DNA of 53,873 nucleotides from Polyangia bacterium. GTDB lineage: Bacteria > Myxococcota_A > Polyangia > Nannocystales > Nannocystaceae. The DNA lies in the NCBI GenBank assembly GCA_030430565.1, contig JAUIKS010000051.1, positions 1-53,873 of the forward strand, in the 5' to 3' direction. This document shows, piece by piece, positions 1 through 10,866 of the stretch (the stretch's first letter is position 1; each line of letters begins with the position of its first letter). The position numbers and the translations under genes are program-made. A model generated the notes under the pieces. It was not told the origin of the DNA. It did no database searches and saw only the letters and a list, made by a program, of their open reading frames with translations.

Positions 1-31
1 TGGGCTTCCCCCGAAATAGTGGACAGCCTGG

Positions 32-952
32 TTACGACACTTGTGCGCGCGGGAGGGCCGCATAGTAGCAGTCCTCGAACTCGACTGGCGTAGCGTAGCC
101 GATGGTCGAGTGACGACGCTGGCGATTGTAGAACACCTCGATCCACTCGGCTATGGCTGTACGGGCAGCTTCGACCGTGAGGAAGATCGTACGATGGATG
201 AGCTCGCTCTTGAGCGTGCTGAAGAAGCTCTCGGCGACCGCGTTGTCCCAGCAGTTGCCCTTGCGGCTCATGCTGCTGGAGATCCCGGAGCCACGGAGAG
301 CCGCTGTGAACTCCCCTGAGGCGTACTGAGAGCCTCGATCGGAATGGAAGAGGAGACCCCGCACCGACGGCTCTCGATGACCCAGGGCGGCTCTGAGCGC
401 GTCATGGATGAGTTCGGTGCGCATGTGCTCGGCGAGCGACCAGCCGACGACGCGGCGCGAGAACAGGTCGATGATCACCGCGAGGTACGACCACCCCTGG
501 TGGGTCCAGACGTAGGTGATGTCGCCGACCCAGACGCGATCGGGCTCGTCGGTGCTGAAGTCACGCTCGAGCACGTTCGCCGCGATCGGGTGGTCGTGGT
601 TCGAGTCCGTCGTCTTCCTGAATTTCGGGCGCCGTCGTCCGCAGACGCCCTCCTCGTGCATGAGTCGAGCGACGCGGTTGAGCCCGACCTTCTCACCCTG
701 GGCGACCAACTCGGCGTGCACGCGGGGGCTGCCGTACGTCTGCCGGCTGGCGTCGTGGATCACCTTGATCTTGGTCTTCAACGCCGCGTTCTCCTGAGCT
801 CGCTCGGACGGCTCGCGTGTCTTCCACGCGTAGTATCCGCTTCGGGAGACCTCGAGGACGTCGCACATCATACTCACCGGGAAGTCCGATTCCGCCGCGG
901 CGATCACTTCGAAGGAGCTGTTTCCTTCGCAAAGTACGCCGCGGCTCGCTTT
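32..952 (-). CDS. IS3-family transposase OrfB (DDE catalytic domain), read by -1 frameshift
   Basis: This is the catalytic part of the transposase, an rve-type integrase fold. The DDE residues are visible: D in VWVGDITYVWT, D in LLFHSDRGSQYAS and E in NAVAESFFSTLKSE. An N-terminal HTH_21-like segment (YGSPRVHAELVAQG, RVARLMHEEGV) precedes it. It has no convincing start of its own. It continues the OrfA frame after slippage at 952-958, and the coordinates here begin at the first -1 codon (AAA). The frame is open to the stop at 32-34 with no lesion, so an active OrfAB fusion of about 390 residues is expected. Confidence 0.88.
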   Translation of the reverse strand, partial: KASRGVLCEGNSSFEVIAAAESDFPVSMMCDVLEVSRSGYYAWKTREPSERAQENAALKTKIKVIHDASRQTYGSPRVHAELVAQGEKVGLNRVARLMHEEGVCGRRRPKFRKTTDSNHDHPIAANVLERDFSTDEPDRVWVGDITYVWTHQGWSYLAVIIDLFSRRVVGWSLAEHMRTELIHDALRAALGHREPSVRGLLFHSDRGSQYASGEFTAALRGSGISSSMSRKGNCWDNAVAESFFSTLKSELIHRTIFLTVEAARTAIAEWIEVFYNRQRRHSTIGYATPVEFEDCYYAALPRAQVS

Positions 953-1209
953 AAAAAATCCCGCTCCATCGTCACGCGCTTGAGGTCTCGCCGCAGGCGC
1001 GCCAGCTCGGCCCGCTCGTCCGACGTCAGCGGTCCGTTGGGATCCTGGGCCTTGTCGATCTTCGACTGCGCTACCCAGTTGCGCAGGGCCGTGACCGAGA
1101 GATCCATCTCCCTCGCTATCTGCGCGATTGGTTTCCCCGATGTCTCGACGATCTTGACCGCAGCAGCCCGCTGCTCGGGGGTAAAATTTCTTCGCTTTCT
1201 CTTTCCCAT
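904..1209 (-). CDS. IS3-family transposase OrfA (DNA-binding subunit)
   Basis: This 101-residue protein starts MGKRKRRNFTPEQRAAAV and has the helix-turn-helix of IS3 OrfA proteins (PIAQIAREMDLSVTALRNWV, about residues 27-46), followed by a leucine-zipper-like stretch (LARLRRDLKRVTMERDFL) used for multimerisation. It recognises the IS ends. Its last third overlaps the OrfB frame in the -1 register, the usual IS3 arrangement, so it is made alone or as the N-terminus of the OrfAB transposase. The start ATG follows a purine-rich AGGAGATGTCCTC-type leader. Confidence 0.9.
   Translation of the reverse strand: MGKRKRRNFTPEQRAAAVKIVETSGKPIAQIAREMDLSVTALRNWVAQSKIDKAQDPNGPLTSDERAELARLRRDLKRVTMERDFLKRAAAYFAKETAPSK
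952..958 (-). promoter_or_regulatory. Programmed -1 ribosomal frameshift heptamer
   Basis: On the minus strand the bases read T TTT TTA in the OrfA frame, matching the X XXY YYZ slippery rule. A one-base backward slip moves the ribosome from the OrfA frame (GAT TTT TTA AAG) to the OrfB frame (TTT TTT AAA). The overlap of the two frames here and the lack of an OrfB start support its use. No downstream pseudoknot was worked out. Confidence 0.7.
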
Positions 1210-1324
1210 GAGGACATCTCCTGTCTACTGCTGACTTGTTGGAGGTGTCCACCGAACCAGGGGAGGCTTAGAACACCCGAACGGGGCGGGGGTGTCCTTG
1301 CGGAGAGGCAGGGCACAATTGAAC

Positions 1325-1350
1325 AAGACGCCCGGGGTCCCGGGCGCCTT
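1325..1350 (-). terminator. Candidate terminator hairpin of the 1388-2878 gene
   Basis: A CGCCCGGG/CCCGGGCG stem with a two-base centre, extended by AAG/CTT, lies about 40 bases past the stop codon of the minus-strand lipoprotein gene. On the minus strand it is followed by TTGTTCAATT, only moderately T-rich. It also separates that gene from the IS element. Confidence 0.5.
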
Positions 1351-1387
1351 GATTGAAACGAACGAGCGGATGACCTTGAAGAAAGGA

Positions 1388-2878
1388 TCAGCCGGCGGCT
1401 TGGCGCGGCGTCATGAACACCTTCCCGGTCGGGACCGAGTAGGTGACCTTCAGGTTTTTCAGGACCGTCGGGTTCACGTAGCCGCTGATCTCGAAGCCCG
1501 TGCCCGTCACAAGCTGGCCCAGCTCGGCGCTCGGCGGCGTGTTGACGAGGATCAGCGCGCCCACGCCTGGGAGCGCGAAGTCGCCGACGCGCAGCGTGTC
1601 GATGTAGACCATCTTGAGGCCGTTGGCCTCGTCGTCGACCTCCTCGAGCTCGCGGGGCAGGTGGCCGCTCTTGAGGTAGGCGCGGCGCGTGATCGCGGTC
1701 GAGGCCTTGAGGAATGAGCCGCCGAACCAGGTGTAGAACGAGTAGTCGGACTCGCCGAGCGCGGTCTTGGTCACCGGGATCAGCAGCAGGCGCATGTCGA
1801 TGAGCAGCAGCGGCGCGACCGCGGCTCCGGCGGGGGTCTCGGCGGGCGCGGCCTTGGCGAAGGTCGAGCTGCCCGCGGGGAAGTCGAAGGTGATGGTCCC
1901 GAGCTGCTGCATGACCTGGCGGCCGAGCACGACGCCGGGGACCTCGCCGATGGCGGCGTAGATCGAGAGGTCCTCGGCGAGCGCCGGGACGTTTTTCAAG
2001 GTCATGTTGCCGAGCTTGATCTCGGGGATGATGACGATGTCGAGCTCCTCGGCGGTGCCGGCGGGGGTGACCTTGCCGACCGGCTTGAGCCCGAGCTGGG
2101 CGGCGAACTCTTTGTTGATGCGCGCCTCCTCGCGGACCTCGTAGAACAGCGCGCGGGTGAACTCGCCGCCGACCACGGCGCCGACGTGTTTAAAGCCGGC
2201 GTTGGGGTCGATCTGGGCGTCGGAGCTGCCCGAGTCGCCCTCGACCTGAATCAGCGGGCCCTTGCCCTCGAGCGCGCGGGCGTAGGTCGCCTGGGCCACG
2301 AGGATCGGCTGCAGCGGGTTGTCCTTGCCGATGAACTTGAACATCTCGTCGGCGGTCTTGCTCGCGCCGTCCATGTCGGCGAGGGCGTACTGCGACCAGA
2401 ATTTGTACATCATCGGGTCGACCTGCTTGGCGTCGATCGCCAGCAGGCTCTCGGCCAGCTCGAGGGCCTTTTGATGGTCGCCCAGGGTCTGGTGGCTGCG
2501 CGCGAGGCCCAGCGCGGCGCCGAAGTTCTTCGGGTCGATCTCGAGGGCCTCTTTGTAGTTCTTGGTCGAGCTCTCGAAGTCGCCCGAGCGCCAGTCGGCG
2601 GCTCCGAGGACGGCGTAGGCGTCCGCGTTGTTGCTGTCGGTCGCCAGCGCCTCGGCGGCTCGCTCGCGCGCCTTTTGGTGCTTGCCCGCGCGCAGGTCCT
2701 CGTTGGCGAGGTCGATGAGCGTGGCGACCTTGGCGTCCTTGATGTCCTGCTGCTGCTGAGCCTCGGAGTTGCCCCCCTCTTCGCCGGGGGCGTTGGAGCC
2801 GCCCTTCTTCTTGCCCGCGCACGCGGACAGAGACAAGGCGAGGGCGAAGATGGTGAGGACACGAGCGCTGCGCAGCAT
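1388..2878 (-). CDS. Lipoprotein with TPR region and two degenerate retropepsin-like domains
   Basis: This is a 496-residue protein. The start at 2878 is chosen because it gives a lipoprotein signal (MLRSARVLTIFALALSLSAC, lipobox LSAC) and has AGGAGA eight bases upstream; the frame is open further 5'. After an acidic linker, residues of about 55-190 form TPR-like helical pairs (NADAYAVLGAADWRSGDF, DPKNFGAALGLARSHQTL). The rest resembles two copies of a gag-type aspartyl protease fold: each ends in a hydrophobic 'GxxFL..VT.D'-like strand (GVVLGRQVMQQLGTITFDF; GFEISGYVNPTVLKNLKVTY). The D-[ST]-G catalytic triplet is absent from both, so it is probably a binding or scaffold protein of the outer envelope. 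The fold assignment is inference. Confidence 0.7.
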   Translation of the reverse strand: MLRSARVLTIFALALSLSACAGKKKGGSNAPGEEGGNSEAQQQQDIKDAKVATLIDLANEDLRAGKHQKARERAAEALATDSNNADAYAVLGAADWRSGDFESSTKNYKEALEIDPKNFGAALGLARSHQTLGDHQKALELAESLLAIDAKQVDPMMYKFWSQYALADMDGASKTADEMFKFIGKDNPLQPILVAQATYARALEGKGPLIQVEGDSGSSDAQIDPNAGFKHVGAVVGGEFTRALFYEVREEARINKEFAAQLGLKPVGKVTPAGTAEELDIVIIPEIKLGNMTLKNVPALAEDLSIYAAIGEVPGVVLGRQVMQQLGTITFDFPAGSSTFAKAAPAETPAGAAVAPLLLIDMRLLLIPVTKTALGESDYSFYTWFGGSFLKASTAITRRAYLKSGHLPRELEEVDDEANGLKMVYIDTLRVGDFALPGVGALILVNTPPSAELGQLVTGTGFEISGYVNPTVLKNLKVTYSVPTGKVFMTPRQAAG

Positions 2879-3204
2879 GGATGTCTCCTGCGTTATCGAC
2901 GGAACCAACGGGACCAAGAGGCCGAACGGAGCCGATGGATAAGTGCGGGGGAGCATACCCGCCCAATGCCGCCTACATCAATGTCGCGCGCGAAACGGCT
3001 CATGCGCCGCGGTACGCGCGTGCTTTCGGCGCGCCCGCTTGCCTGGGCGCGGTCGATCGCGGGTTCTCGGCGTGCTCGGATCTCCTCGACATCGCCTCCC
3101 TTGCCGCTCTGGAGGGCAATTCTGACAGGTCGAGGGCTCCTTTGACGGTCCGGTGACGCTGAACAGATGCCGCGCGAGCGGGGTCACCGTGGATCTTCTC
3201 TTCG
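2879..3204. other. Gene-free interval of 326 bases
   Basis: This lies between two minus-strand genes and carries the promoter and AGGAGA leader of the downstream lipoprotein gene. A CGGTGAC (3151-3157) / GTCACCG (3183-3189) inverted repeat with a 25-base loop sits just past the stop of the upstream membrane-protein gene and may be a weak terminator, though no T-tract follows it. No convincing reading frame was seen on either strand. Confidence 0.4.
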
Positions 3205-4368
3205 TCAGATCTTCCCGTTCACCTTGACCTGTGTATCGGGGTCTCGGGCGAGCAGCCAGGCGCCCACGCCGGCCATCGCCGCAGCCCCGATCAGCCCGAG
3301 TAGATACATGATCGCCGCGAAGCTCGAGCCGGGCCCCGCGAGCAGCGTCTCGTCGATAAACAGCCCGAGGCCGAGCGCGGTCCCGACCTGGAAGCTCCCG
3401 GCCTGGGCTGGCCCGCCGGGGAGCTGGATGCTGAGCCCGACGACCGCGACGATCGTGGCGGCCTCGGGGAGGCCGAGCGCGAGCCCGCAGGCGCGCAGGA
3501 TCAGCCACAGCTGGACCACGGTGATCAGCCAGTAGAGCAGCGACCACGCCAAGAACGGCAGGCCGTGGCGACGGCTCCCGAGCGGCCTGATCGCGGCGGC
3601 GAGGCGCTCGACGATCCCGGCTACGCGCTCGATCGGCAGACGACGCAGCAGCGGCGCGCGGGTCCCGACCCGCTCGAGCAGACGCGTGACCACGGCCGGC
3701 GCGCGCGCGGCGACGATTAAGACGGCCAGCGCGAGCGCGAAGATCACGGCCATGACGCGGCCGAAGGCTTGGATGTCGGCGACGCGCTCGGCGACGCCGG
3801 GGATGCTCGAGCTCGAGAAGTCGGCCGCGGTCGACAACCCTAAAAACAGCAGGCCGACCACGAGCAGCCCGTCGACGGCGCGCTCGGTCGCGACCGCCGA
3901 GAGCGACTCGGTGAAGCCGAGCCCGGGGAGCCCGGGGCGCGCCAGCAGCACCGGTCGCGAGAGCTCGCCGAGGCGCAGCGGGAGCAGCAAGATGATGAAG
4001 AACGACACCCAGCCGCTGCCGTAGAGCAGGGCCGTGGGCACGCGCGTCACCGGGGCACCGGGCGCGCCCGCGCTCGCGCGCGCGACTACGGGATCGAGGG
4101 CGTAGCGCAGACGAAGCGCCCGGATCGCGGCGTAGGGCAGGTACAGCGCGATCCCGGCGATCAGGAGGTCGAGGCGCGCGAGCTCGATGCGCTCGGGCAG
4201 CAGCTGAATCCGCTGCGAGGCCAACCACAAGAGCGCCGCGCCGCCGACCAGCGAGAGCAGCCAGGTCCACAGGGTCCGACGGGAGACGCCGCCGCGCGGC
4301 TGTGATTCGGGCGCCGCGACGTCGACGGTCGCGGCCGCAGCCGCCGAAACAGGGTCTGCCCCGGACAC
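3205..4368 (-). CDS. Integral membrane protein, YbhN/LPG-synthase transmembrane-domain family
   Basis: This 387-residue polytopic protein has about eight hydrophobic segments (for example LWTWLLSLVGGAALLWLA, LLIAGIALYLPYAAIRALRL, ATIVAVVGLSIQLPGG). The pattern 'RALRLRYAL', 'LLYGSGWVSFFIILLLPLRLGELSRPVLL' and a late 'QLPGGPAQAGSFQ' segment match the flippase-like domain of lysylphosphatidylglycerol synthases (UPF0104/AglD). Only the membrane domain is present, with no C-terminal aminoacyl-transferase domain, so lipid or lipid-linked-sugar handling is more likely than aminoacylation. The start is a GTG without a clear Shine-Dalgarno. It lies downstream of clpB but behind a hairpin, so it may be transcribed separately. 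Confidence 0.75.
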   Translation of the reverse strand: MSGADPVSAAAAATVDVAAPESQPRGGVSRRTLWTWLLSLVGGAALLWLASQRIQLLPERIELARLDLLIAGIALYLPYAAIRALRLRYALDPVVARASAGAPGAPVTRVPTALLYGSGWVSFFIILLLPLRLGELSRPVLLARPGLPGLGFTESLSAVATERAVDGLLVVGLLFLGLSTAADFSSSSIPGVAERVADIQAFGRVMAVIFALALAVLIVAARAPAVVTRLLERVGTRAPLLRRLPIERVAGIVERLAAAIRPLGSRRHGLPFLAWSLLYWLITVVQLWLILRACGLALGLPEAATIVAVVGLSIQLPGGPAQAGSFQVGTALGLGLFIDETLLAGPGSSFAAIMYLLGLIGAAAMAGVGAWLLARDPDTQVKVNGKI

Positions 4369-4407
4369 CGGCGCACGCTACCGCGTTCGTCGGCCCAAGC
4401 AAACAGC

Positions 4408-4437
4408 GAGCGCGCCGCGTCCCAACACGGCGCGCTC
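4408..4437 (-). terminator. clpB terminator hairpin
   Basis: A perfect 10-bp stem, GAGCGCGCCG (4408-4417) and CGGCGCGCTC (4428-4437), with a 10-base loop begins about 20 bases past the clpB stop. On the minus strand the stem is followed by GCTGTTTGCTT, a modest T-rich tail. Confidence 0.6.
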
Positions 4438-4457
4438 GAGCGTGTGGCGTGCTTCGC

Positions 4458-7106
<2,649 letters not shown>

Positions 7107-7354
7107 GGTCGTGCTCTCCTCAGGTTCGTTCGCGCGAGCGCGCCGCCCAGCCGTCGGCGGGCGACCTGCGTCGCGGAGGAAGTCGGTGTTTGTTGTTCGT
7201 CGGGCTGCGAGCGAGGCGCACAGCTGCAGAGGAACGGGGTCGAAGTTGTGCGCCCGTTGTGCGGCGCTCTGTCAACATGCGCACGCACTCTCTGCGTGCA
7301 AGCCCTGACGTGGCGTCGACCCCGCGGAGAACACGAGATTGCACACACGTCGGA

Positions 7355-8650
7355 ATGGCGGCAGTGTCACCGGTGATGCGCCCTCGTCTTCATCGCGCGC
7401 GCGCCGTCGTCTGGGCGTGGCTGGTCGCGTCCGTGATGGTGTCGGCCTGCAGCGCGGGGCCGAGCGCGTCGGACAAGACCGGCGCTGAGAAGTCCGCGGA
7501 CGCGGGAAAATCCTCAGAGGCGCGCGCGCCTTCGCCCGGGGACAGCGCGCCTCCACCGAAGCAGCAGACGAAGGAGCGCGCGCCGTTTCCGGGCGACGAG
7601 GATGTCTACCCAGAGTTCGCGCTCGAGTGGTTCACGGGCTCCTTCGCGGCCGCGAGGGCCGCGGCCCAGGAGCAGGGTCGTTTGCTCCTGCTCGACTTCG
7701 GCGCCGACTGGTGCACGGCCTGCCACGAGCTCGACAAGCGCGTGCTGACGCGCCCGGCGGTCGGCGCCTACCTGTCCAAACAATTCATCGTCGTGCACGT
7801 CGACGCCGACAAGCGCGAGGGGCCCGAGCTGGTGCGTCGGTACCGGGTCAGCTCGTTCCCGACGCTCCTCGTCTTGACCCCGGGTGGCCTCGAGCTGGGG
7901 CGCGCCACCGAGGTGATGCGGCATGACACGCCCGAGGCCGACGCCGAGGCCTTGCTAGAGGAGCTCTCGCGGATCGCCGCGCCCGAGACCGCGCGCGCGC
8001 ATCGGGAGCAGCTGTTCGGGCCCGAGCCGGCCACGCTCCACCTGCGCAGGCTTCGCGCCGAGGCGCTCGCGCTGCTCGGCGAGCGCGCGGCTGCAGAGCG
8101 GGAATACGCGCGGGTCCTCGACGGTGATGCTGACGGCCGCGACGGCCTCGCCCCAGAAGTGCTCTTCGATCGCGCCGAGCTGATTTTTGAACGCCTCGCG
8201 CAGGACCCCGCGCGAGCGCTGGCGGAGCTCGACACACTTGAGAAACGTTTTCCCGAGTCGCGCGCGGCGAGGCGCGCGCGAGATGTTCGCGCCCGGCTCC
8301 TGCACGCGCTCGGGCGCGTCGACGAGGCGCTGGCGCTCTACGCCGCGCCGGTCGACGGCGCGCTGCCCGATCGCCACGCCGTCGCCAACGCCTGGTTCTG
8401 TCTCGACCACGATGTCGCGCGCGCGTCGGCGCTGACGCGGGTCCGCGCGGCGCGGGAGCGGGTCAAGCCGGCCGCGCGGGGGGAGCTGTGGTCGGCGGAG
8501 GTCGCGTTGGCCGAGGCGCTGGGGCGCGACGAGGAGGCGCTCGCGGGGCTCCGCGCGCTCTCGGAGCTCGAGCCGGGCTCGCTCCACCACCACGCGCACG
8601 CGCGACGCCTGCTTCGGCGCGCGAAGCTCGAGGGCACATCACACGAATGA
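7355..8650 (+). CDS. Thioredoxin-domain lipoprotein with C-terminal TPR-like region
   Basis: The protein is 431 residues from the ATG at 7355 (a second ATG at 7376 also fits; the frame is open further 5'). A signal peptide ends in a lipobox-like VSAC, followed by an Asp/Lys/Pro-rich spacer. A thioredoxin fold follows with active site GADWCTACHELDKRVL and the cis-proline loop VSSFPTLLVL, closest to the DsbD-gamma/DUF953 type of periplasmic disulfide reductase. The C-terminal half is Arg/Ala/Leu-rich with helical repeats (ALALYAAPVDGAL, EEALAGLRALSELEPGS) resembling TPRs. Its role is probably thiol reduction or assembly of envelope proteins. It overlaps the next gene by four bases, so the two are translationally coupled. 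Confidence 0.75.
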   Translation: MAAVSPVMRPRLHRARAVVWAWLVASVMVSACSAGPSASDKTGAEKSADAGKSSEARAPSPGDSAPPPKQQTKERAPFPGDEDVYPEFALEWFTGSFAAARAAAQEQGRLLLLDFGADWCTACHELDKRVLTRPAVGAYLSKQFIVVHVDADKREGPELVRRYRVSSFPTLLVLTPGGLELGRATEVMRHDTPEADAEALLEELSRIAAPETARAHREQLFGPEPATLHLRRLRAEALALLGERAAAEREYARVLDGDADGRDGLAPEVLFDRAELIFERLAQDPARALAELDTLEKRFPESRAARRARDVRARLLHALGRVDEALALYAAPVDGALPDRHAVANAWFCLDHDVARASALTRVRAARERVKPAARGELWSAEVALAEALGRDEEALAGLRALSELEPGSLHHHAHARRLLRRAKLEGTSHE

Positions 8651-9354
8651 GCGCGGGAATTTTAAAAATCGTTCTTATCTCGTTGGCGCTCACTGAGCCA
8701 GCCGCGAACGTCGAGGTTCAGCCGGGGGTGGACGGGCAGGCGCCCGTGATCACGGTGCGACCGTCGGCGGAGCCGGAGCCCGTCGAGCCTGAACCAGGCG
8801 ACCTGTCCGAAGTACCTGGTGACGAAGCCCCCGTGGGGCCGGCGGAGCTCGAGCCTGCGGAGGCCGAATCAGAGCCGGAGCCGGGGCCCGAACCAGAGCC
8901 GCCAGAGCCGGAGCCGGAGCCCAGACGCGCGCCGCCGATCCCGCCCGACGCGGCGCTCGAGCGCGGCGTCGTCGGCGGGTACTACGACCCCGTCGACCTC
9001 AAGCAGCGCGACGAGCCGCGCGACGGCGAGGCCTGGATCACGACCGGCGCGATCCTGCTGCCCCTCGGCCTGCTGCAGGCGATCACCGGCGGCGTGCAGG
9101 TGATCATCGCCCAGCCGCCGCGCTGTATGGAGGTCTATTCGAACGCGACGAGCGGGACCTGCCAGGGCCTGACGATCTTCGGCGCGATCGGGGCCTCGAC
9201 CGGCGGGCTGATGGCGCTCACCGGCGTAGGCCTGCTGAGCGCGGGGCTGATCCAGCGGGCCAAGCACCGCGCGTGGATGCACGAGCGCGGCCTGGCGCTG
9301 CAGCCGAGCTGGCTCCCGGGCGGCGGCGGCGTGCGTCTGCAGCTGCGCTTTTAG
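8647..9354 (+). CDS. Hypothetical Pro/Glu-rich membrane protein
   Basis: The protein is 235 residues, starting in an ATGA overlap with the preceding gene. It has a short hydrophobic N-terminus (ILKIVLISLAL, likely signal peptide), a long Glu/Pro spacer of PEPEPE type (residues about 35-95), then two hydrophobic hairpin segments (ITTGAILLPLGLLQAITGGVQVIIA and LTIFGAIGASTGGLMALTGVGLLSAGLI) and a basic tail. Two cysteines lie between the membrane segments (RCMEVYSNATSGTC) and may form a disulfide made by the neighbouring thioredoxin protein. The PE spacer is typical of periplasm-spanning proteins. No family was recognised. Confidence 0.65.
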   Translation: MSAGILKIVLISLALTEPAANVEVQPGVDGQAPVITVRPSAEPEPVEPEPGDLSEVPGDEAPVGPAELEPAEAESEPEPGPEPEPPEPEPEPRRAPPIPPDAALERGVVGGYYDPVDLKQRDEPRDGEAWITTGAILLPLGLLQAITGGVQVIIAQPPRCMEVYSNATSGTCQGLTIFGAIGASTGGLMALTGVGLLSAGLIQRAKHRAWMHERGLALQPSWLPGGGGVRLQLRF

Positions 9355-9366
9355 ACAGCTCGCGGG

Positions 9367-10755
9367 TCAGCCGATCGGCTCGGTCGAGAGCAGCAGCGTG
9401 AGCGCGCCGGAGAACGAGCTGGCGACCGCGATGTCCGGCCGCGCGTCGCCATTAAAATCCCCGACCGTCAGCGTGAGCGGGTACAGCCCGGTGATGTAGT
9501 TGTAGCGCGGCCCAACGAGCGAGTCCTCGGCGCGCAGGACGATCGCGACGGTCCCTGACTCGCGGTGCACCGAGACCAGGTCGGAGCGGCCGTCGGCGTT
9601 GAGGTCGCGGACCGCGATGTCGTAGACGCCGGTGACATCCTCGAGCTGCAGCGGGATCCACTCGCCGTCGCTGGCGACCGCGAAGTCGCCGTCGCCGTCG
9701 CCGGGTAAGTAGCCGATCGCGCTCTGATTAAAGCTCGCGGTCAGGATGTCGAGCGCGCCGTCGTCGTCGTAGTCGGCGAGCAGGACGCGGCGCGAGCCCT
9801 CGGCGACTTCGAACACGCGTGACTGATCGGTCAGGCCGCCCTGGCCGTCGCCGTAGCGGACCACGACGTCGGAGTACTCGTCCTCGCTGTCGTAGTTGGT
9901 GACCGCGACGTCGAGCGCGCCGTCGCCGTCGACGTCCCCGTAGGCGACGTCGTAGGGGCCGGGGCCGACGGCGTAGACGCTCTCCTCCGCGAAGCCGCCC
10001 TCGCCGTCGCCGAGGCGGATGATCAGGCCCTCGGCCGCCTCGGGCCCGGGATCCTCGCTGACGGCGAGGAGGTCGAGCGCGCCGTCGTCGTTGAGGTCGG
10101 CGAGCTCGACGCGGCGCGGCTTGACGCCGGCGGCGACCGGCGTGAACGCGCCGAACTCCCGCGCCCCGAGGCCGGGGTGCACGGTGACGTAGCCGACGAC
10201 CACGTTGGCGCCGACGAGGTCGGGGAGGCCGTCGCCGTTGACATCGCCGGCCGTGACATCGCGCTGACCGACCGGCGCGATCGGGAAGCTCTCGATCTCG
10301 CTGAACTGCCCCGCGCCGTCGCCGAACAGCACGCGCTGCGGGTTGACGCTGAGGTTGGCCGCGAACACGTCGAGGTGACCGTCGAGGTCGAGGTCGGCCG
10401 AGTCGATCGAGGCCGGCGACATCCCGAGGCCGACGGTGTCCGGGAGGAAGCACAGCTCGCCGAAGTTGATCGCGCCCTCGGGGCACAGGATCGCGTCGTC
10501 GCCCGTGGTCGCGCCGGCGGTCGTGCCCGCAGTCGTGCCTCCACTCGTGGTCGCGCTCGTGGTCGCGCTCTCACCCGACTCGGTCGAGTTCGTCGTCGCG
10601 CTCGCCTCGGTCCCGCTCGACGTCGCGTCGGTGCTCGTCGCGTCGTCGCTGCCACCGGTCGTCGTCGGGCCGCTGTCCCCACACGCGCCCGTGAGCAGCG
10701 CGGACAGCAGCGGCAGCAGGGCGCCGGGCCGATACGCGCCGGTCACAAAAGACAT
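9367..10755 (-). CDS. FG-GAP/VCBS-repeat lipoprotein (beta-propeller)
   Basis: The protein is 462 residues with a signal peptide ending in LLTGAC, then a Thr/Ser/Gly-rich linker of about 65 residues and a repeat domain. At least seven Asp-rich calcium-binding loops of the form D-x-[DN]-x-D-G-x-x-D are visible (DLDLDGHLD, DVNGDGLPD, DLNDDGALD, DVDGDGALD, DYDDDGALD, DLNADGRSD, DFNGDARPD), enough for a seven-bladed propeller like the integrin alpha N-terminus. Such lipoproteins are displayed on the outer surface and bind ligands or glycans. The linker composition is characteristic of Nannocystis-type myxobacteria. It is divergent from the transporter gene at 10867. Confidence 0.9.
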   Translation of the reverse strand: MSFVTGAYRPGALLPLLSALLTGACGDSGPTTTGGSDDATSTDATSSGTEASATTNSTESGESATTSATTSGGTTAGTTAGATTGDDAILCPEGAINFGELCFLPDTVGLGMSPASIDSADLDLDGHLDVFAANLSVNPQRVLFGDGAGQFSEIESFPIAPVGQRDVTAGDVNGDGLPDLVGANVVVGYVTVHPGLGAREFGAFTPVAAGVKPRRVELADLNDDGALDLLAVSEDPGPEAAEGLIIRLGDGEGGFAEESVYAVGPGPYDVAYGDVDGDGALDVAVTNYDSEDEYSDVVVRYGDGQGGLTDQSRVFEVAEGSRRVLLADYDDDGALDILTASFNQSAIGYLPGDGDGDFAVASDGEWIPLQLEDVTGVYDIAVRDLNADGRSDLVSVHRESGTVAIVLRAEDSLVGPRYNYITGLYPLTLTVGDFNGDARPDIAVASSFSGALTLLLSTEPIG

Positions 10756-10866
10756 AAATCGCTCATATCACACATTTGCTTGTCGGTGCTTCTGGACCGT
10801 GCCACAGTGCCGCTCAATCGTGTTGGGCGCTGGTTTCGTCGAGTTCGTTGAGTTCGAGGCGCGCCC

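Larger units (their letters stand above)
1..1270 (-). mobile_element. IS3-family insertion sequence, apparently intact
   Basis: The element carries two overlapping transposase frames on the minus strand. Its left end (TGGGCTTCCCCCGAAA...GTGGACA, from base 1) and the reverse complement of its right end (TAAGCCTCCCCTGGTT...GTGGACA, ending at 1270) agree at about 16 of 25 positions and share the inner GTGGACA, so they look like imperfect terminal inverted repeats. The left end lies at the window edge, so a target-site duplication cannot be checked and the true first base could be just outside. Both frames are undamaged, which suggests a recent or still active copy. The IS3 subgroup was not determined. 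Confidence 0.85.

Noticed and set aside
2978..4402. Long minus-strand Arg/Ala/Pro-rich frames overlapping the membrane protein gene
   Set aside because: These are out-of-frame readings of a GC-rich real gene, with Arg/Pro/Ala composition and no family features.
7107..7354. Sigma-32-type heat-shock promoter ahead of clpB
   Set aside because: A TTGACA-like hexamer is present on the minus strand at 7270-7275 but no matching -10 at the right spacing was found.
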